A program made the translations under genes and the position numbers. Below the pieces are notes generated by a model. The model saw nothing but the letters and a program-made list of their open reading frames with translations. It had not been told where the DNA came from and ran no database searches. Positions 59,073 through 64,000 of a stretch of DNA of 64,000 bases are shown here, one piece after another; positions within the stretch are counted from its first letter, which is position 1; the number at the start of each line of letters is the position of its first letter. The DNA lies in contig CM046835.1 of NCBI GenBank assembly GCA_025618425.1, positions 12,037,238-12,101,237 on the forward strand, read 5' to 3'. The stretch is from Heliocidaris tuberculata (lineage: Eukaryota; Echinodermata; Echinoidea; Camarodonta; Echinometridae).

Positions 59073-61969
59073 TCCCAAAGCACAATATTCGAAATCTTTG
59101 AAATATTCACATCGTCAAGATCATTATAAAGGGCTTTTATTAGATCAAGAGTGGAAATTTCGTATTTTCTCTAAGCAAGGGGTGGGGACAGAATATTTTT
59201 AGGTTGTACAGGACAAGTGTGAAAAATATATAATGCGAAATTTGAATCCAAAATCTATGATGAGAAAACAATTCATATCATAATAAGCTCTAAATGGGAG
59301 CGAGCGGAACAAGGGAAAATATGGTGTATATTACCAAATTCACCACCTCTGACTGTCGCTGCAGTTTTACAAATCCTATATGCATGTGACAGTGTCAAAA
59401 ACTGTTCTCAGTTCTTATTAAGCTATACCGCTGGCACTTACACCTGAACAAAAAAAAAAACCAATTAGACAGAGAAAAGGGGAACTTTAAAAAAAAGTTA
59501 TGATCAGCCAAATTTGGGAAAGAAGTCTTTAATTGGAGATGGGCATTAATCTGGGCAGGTGACGAAATATGGGAATCCTATTCAGTCTTTGATCCAACCT
59601 GCAATTCAGTGGATTATCATAGAAGAGATTTGTCAGTCGTACAGATGATAAATAATAATGATATCCTCAGGAACTGTGTTCAAAATGACTGCCAAGACTT
59701 TGATCCTATACCATATATCATAATGTTTCATGCTAATTCTCCAAAACGCTCTTCTTGATCTTTTATGGCGGATTTGGGGAGATATTACTTGGGGCAGTGT
59801 GAAGATCCACGGGGGCTCTAATTCCTTCTGATATACTTGCTTCTAAAGACTTGGATTTTCCCATTAGGAGATACTTAATTCCATCTCAACGTCACTATGA
59901 TCAAACTTACGAAATCAACGCATTAACAAAGTCGTAATAATCTAGTTATTGACTGATAGTGAAAAGGTACTAATAGCCCCCTGAAACAAAAGGCCTCTTT
60001 GAAGCTCTAAAATGAAGATACTTTACCGGAGTTAGATCAAGCTTCTTTACATCAATAAGCCACCCTGCTTCTTGACGCACCAGAATTCCTCTTTTCTTCC
60101 CTCATGAGCACCTCTTCAATTTTCCCTCCAGAAAATCCCACCTCGGCGCGTTTTTTTGGCGCCCAACGTCGCATCGTCTGGTAACTGTTTCCTTTCCGAT
60201 TTCATTTCACGCGGACCAAACCCCACACCGCCGTCACTTCATTCCAGTTTGCGTAAACTTCCACTGCAACATCCTAGCATTACACTGCTCATTCTGAACT
60301 ATTTATTTGCAGATCTTGCAGTGTCGCACTGCGCGTTTCCCTGGTTGTTCCTCCCCGAGATTGAAAGGGCACGCTATCATTTTGCTTTTTTCTGAGCATC
60401 TTAAGTGAGTTCTTCTCGGATTCCTTCACCACCTGCCTTGAATCCATTTAATGGTGAAACAGTAAGCTCTTCCGCAAGATGAGGGACCCCCGCGAGGAAA
60501 GCTGGGGCAAAATTGGTCTTGTTTGGTAGTTCTTCTATTTGTATTATACACCATTATAACCAAACCAAGAAAAAGGGTATGGCAAAGAGCATCAACTGCG
60601 AGCAAAATGTACTTCTGTGATTTTATAAAAGTGAGCGAACAAACATATTACATGAAAGACATTTGATAAGGAATGTAGAAACGGAAGGTTATAGTTACAA
60701 ATTATATATCATTTTGATTTACCTGTTCATTACTTTATAGAGAAACACATTATATTTAAAATTAACATCTCTTAACACAGTATTTTCAGATTTAAACCCC
60801 CGTTTGATATAATTTCTTGCAAAAATATTGACTAGACCAGATCAAATAACTAAAAATGTAACGTTATCTTGATATGTTGTAAAAGCTTAAACTGATCATT
60901 AAATGATCATCTATTATTTAATAGATCCTGATGAAGTAGCATTCGGAGATTGTTTCTATGAAATAGTAAATGATATTAATAACGTTTATTAAAAAAATAT
61001 AAAAATGAAAATAGTCAATTACTATTGCTAAAAGACACAAAGGTAAATAATTATTAAATAACAACGAAATTAATAAAATAAGATGAACAATTTACAATGA
61101 CCTCAAGCAAATTTGTGTTTAAAAAGGGATAAGCCGTGCAAAAATGAAAATACAATGTTTGTATTCTTGTCCTAAACTAAACCAAGCAGTTTTGTATTTA
61201 ATTTTAAAGGCCTATCAAGTGAATCGGGAGGCAGAGACGGCCTCTACAAATTATGATATACCGTCATTTCTAAAGAGCATATGTTTCCTAGCATGGCCTT
61301 TATTAAAAAAAAACAACAACAACAACAAAACTAACCGAACTCTTACGTTCTGAATTTGTTTTCATAAATGAGATCACTATTCTAAGAGATTAATGGTTAA
61401 AATTAATGGTTTGACAAAAATTAGGAACTCTATTTTTGGAAATCAGAAAGAACGTTTTTAATATGAAAGTAGTGATACCCTCAAATTTAGCACACTTGCC
61501 TTATCTCGAAGGTCATACCGGCAGTATGAAAACTGCCTTCGAACTAAATATTACATGTGTTCAATAAGGTCGTTAAGAAAGAAATAGAGGGAAGCAATAT
61601 TCGAGGGCAAATAACAATTTTTTGAGAGAATGAGGCGACCTCTAATTATTCGATTACTTCTATGGCGGACGAGAATTGATTAGTCCATGTAATGACATCT
61701 TGCATTGCGTGTTATTCTGACCCCCGGGGCCGCACCTGATTTTGGCGGGAAATCCTCGCCTCGTGTTAAGGGTGTCGTCTGCCAGAAATAAGTCGATTGT
61801 ATCAGTCGGTTTGGAGGAAACAGTCGTGGTTTTTTTTTATTTAAATTGTTTTTTTTTTCGTTATTCTGTGGACTTTTGAAAATTTGTCGTATTCCTCCTC
61901 AGCTATGGCTGGAACTATTTATCTTGTCTAACTTCTCATTAAGAATAGAATTACATAATCTTTGCCGAC
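59073..61969. other. Non-coding DNA with one unexplained open segment
   Basis: The segment 59504-59758 is open for 84 codons on the + strand after a TGA, reading FGKEVFNWRWALIWAGDEIW near its start and HANSPKRSS at its end. It lacks an ATG start and I do not recognise it. It might be an old exon or retroelement remnant. Otherwise AT-rich with nothing noted. Confidence 0.3.
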
Positions 61970-63658
61970 TATATTTTTAATTGCACAGTCGATTCGATAG
62001 ATCATGAGTTCATTTGTAAAGCATTGGAGGCTGTAGGCTTTGGTCCCACACTCATTAAATGGGTTAAAACACTTTATCGTAATATTGAAGAATGTGTACT
62101 TAATAACGGTACTTCAACCGGTTATTTCCCCATATCCAGAGGTGTAAGACAAAGGGACCCTCTATCCCCGTACCTTTTTTGATAGCAATTGCAATGTTAG
62201 CTACTAGGTTAAGAAATACAACAGAAGTTAAAGATATCTCTTTTGGCTAAAGTGAATCAAAACTATCACTATATGCAGATGATTTTTGTGCATTTTATTT
62301 AGCCTATAATTCAGTTGAAATGCTGTTCGATGTGTTAAAGCAATTTTATATATTTTTTCTAGTCTGATATTCAATAGAGAAAAACGGAAATATTGAAGGT
62401 TGGAAAGCATCGAGGTGCTCAGATTATGGATAATGTCCGCCTTGTCAATAATATTAGAATCTTGGGAACACTGGTGGGGTATAATGCTGATGATTCTCAA
62501 GAACACAATATGAGGGATATGTTGTTATCACTTAGACGGGAACTGAATGTTTGGGTTTTAAGAATGAAGAATGCAAGTAAGCAAGCTTGGTTTATTGTTT
62601 TTAATTATTACTTACAGAAATATGGTGGTACATTTCTGCTTAACTTCAATTTTGATATTGATATGCTAAGCTCACAGTTACCTCCTTTCTATACCTCTCT
62701 CTTCGAAAATTGGTCACTGTTCCGCCTGTCTTTAGAGGATGAATCCTATGTTAACCAGATTATATGGAACAATTCTGAGGTACAAATTGACAATAAATGA
62801 TTTTTTTGTAAAAATTTGTTTGAAAAGGGGATTATAACTAGACATAATATTATGTTACCAGATGGTGAAATGGAGATGTATGACTTGTTAAAAAATGAAT
62901 TCAACATAAATGGGAACGAATATTTTATTATTGCAAGGAATAGTTTCATGCATAAAGAGGGGTAGTGATAAAAATATTTGTCAGTTTCTCAAAGATGATA
63001 TAAAGGTGATTATTAAGGATATAATAAATCCTAAGATTTTGGTCATCTGAACGTATTAAAAAGTAAACACTTCTATGTAGAGTTTGTTGAAATAAAAAAT
63101 GAGCAATCTCTGAGCTCTTCTCGTTTGAAAAATAAGTATGAGTTGAGTGATACTGAATTGTGTAAAGCTCGAAAAATTATGATCTGTACAACTATTGATA
63201 CAAAAACAAGAGATTTTCAGTTTAAAGTGCTGCATAATATTTTTGTTCTTTAATTACAAACTTTTCAAAATGAAAATAAAGTCTTCCCCAGAATGTACGT
63301 TTGGTTGCAAAAATGTAGAACTTTGGAACATGCATTATGGAAGTGTAGTTACGTTCAGTCAATTTTGAATGAAGCTAAAGTTATGTTATCCATGTTTGAC
63401 TTACCTTCTCTGAATAAAAAAATGGTTATTGTAGGTTATCTAGAAAAGCATCTACACAATACAATGATAAATCATGTTTTACTTATAGCAGAACCATGTA
63501 TTTACTTGACTACAAGCAAGGAAAATAAGCCAAGCATTGCTTGTTTTAAAAGGATGCTCCTTACTTCATATAAAGAAGAACGGTATATTGCAAAGAGAAA
63601 AGGCAAACTCTCTTTCCACAATATAAAACGGGATTGTGTACTTCCACTTTTTGATTAG
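61970..63658 (+). mobile_element. L1/Tx1-type non-LTR retrotransposon fragment with RT core, broken
   Basis: RT motifs in order: DSIDHEFICKALEAVGFG (about 61985-62045), GVRQRDPLSPYLF (about 62140-62180; the usual GVRQGDPLSP Gly is Arg) followed by a stop, and the catalytic YADDF at about 62271-62285. A third piece (62393-62800) has a shortened RT thumb: RRELNVW is followed directly by AWFIVFNYYLQKYGG, so about 60-100 residues are missing. The C-terminal Cys/His region is split by a frameshift near 63305 (ECTFGCKN, then TLEHALWKCSYVQS) and ends YIAKRKGKLSFHNIKRD at 63658. The body is dead and 5' truncated. It differs clearly from the fragment at 7590-9132. Confidence 0.85.
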
Positions 63659-64000
63659 TTCGCTGTACACTATAACTGTTGATTTCTTCATTATTATACA
63701 TAAACATGTGCCCGAGCTAATGTATGTATCAGTTATGTAAAAGTTTGATTGTATCATTTCACGAAGTATGTTTTATGTGATCTAGAAGGTATCAATAAAA
63801 GAAGATTGAAATATTTTTAAAAATTGCACAATAGTTATTGTTATATACTTTGAAAAATGAAAAAGAAATGAAATAAAATCTAAATCTAAAAGAAAAATAA
63901 TCTAAAAATAGTAAAGGGGGGATATTCTTTCTATCTTTACAAACTTTGAATTTGAGTCCCTGAGTCAATGAAGAACTAAGAGACCTCTAATGAAGTATAG
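63659..64000. other. 3' flank or UTR of the L1/Tx1 fragment and AT-rich DNA
   Basis: AATAAA occurs at 63794-63799 and ATAAAATC words follow. The retrotransposon's 3' end probably lies here, but no target duplication could be found because the 5' end is undefined. Confidence 0.35.

Overview
The window looks like nuclear DNA of a marine invertebrate deuterostome, most likely an echinoderm such as a sea urchin. The reasons are AT-rich, intron-rich DNA with very few exons, many short inverted-repeat transposons flanked by long C and G runs, abundant trinucleotide and GA/CT microsatellites, and secreted EGF/CUB exons joined by phase-1 introns. The organism is an inference; nothing here is diagnostic of a species.

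Two protein genes can be supported, and neither shows as one long reading frame. On the + strand, 4039-4245 is the last coding exon of a serine racemase / threonine dehydratase family PLP enzyme; the rest of the gene lies to the left or is too fragmented to see. On the - strand, 14242-20453 holds eight exons of a secreted protein: signal peptide, a short Cys-containing segment of unknown type, five EGF-like repeats and a C-terminal CUB-like domain. One junction in it (E6 to E7) has incompatible phases. A small + strand open segment at 9523-9634 may be the last exon of an unidentified gene.

Everything else is mobile or repetitive DNA, or has no feature I can name. Layout: 1-3859 two near-identical Helitron-like 3' ends with a nest of small repeats between them; 4.0-4.4 kb the racemase exon; 5.5-6.4 kb a minisatellite; 7.6-9.1 kb a broken L1/Tx1-type retrotransposon; 9.5-14.2 kb non-coding; 14.2-20.5 kb the EGF/CUB gene with several fold-back MITEs in its introns; 21.97-29.79 kb a 7.8-kb unit with 1.3-1.5-kb inverted arms and a 9-bp target duplication, carrying a broken CR1/L2-like retrotransposon inside; 30-54.9 kb gene-poor DNA with microsatellites, several MITEs and a perfect 43-bp hairpin; 54.995-59.068 kb a TTAA-flanked Kolobok-like transposon whose body is a satellite array of about 95-bp monomers; 59-64 kb non-coding DNA and a second broken L1/Tx1-type element.

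The most notable structures are the transposon carrying a satellite (54995-59068), the long-armed Mutator-like unit (21976-29787) and the EGF/CUB gene. All percentages and repeat boundaries were judged by eye.
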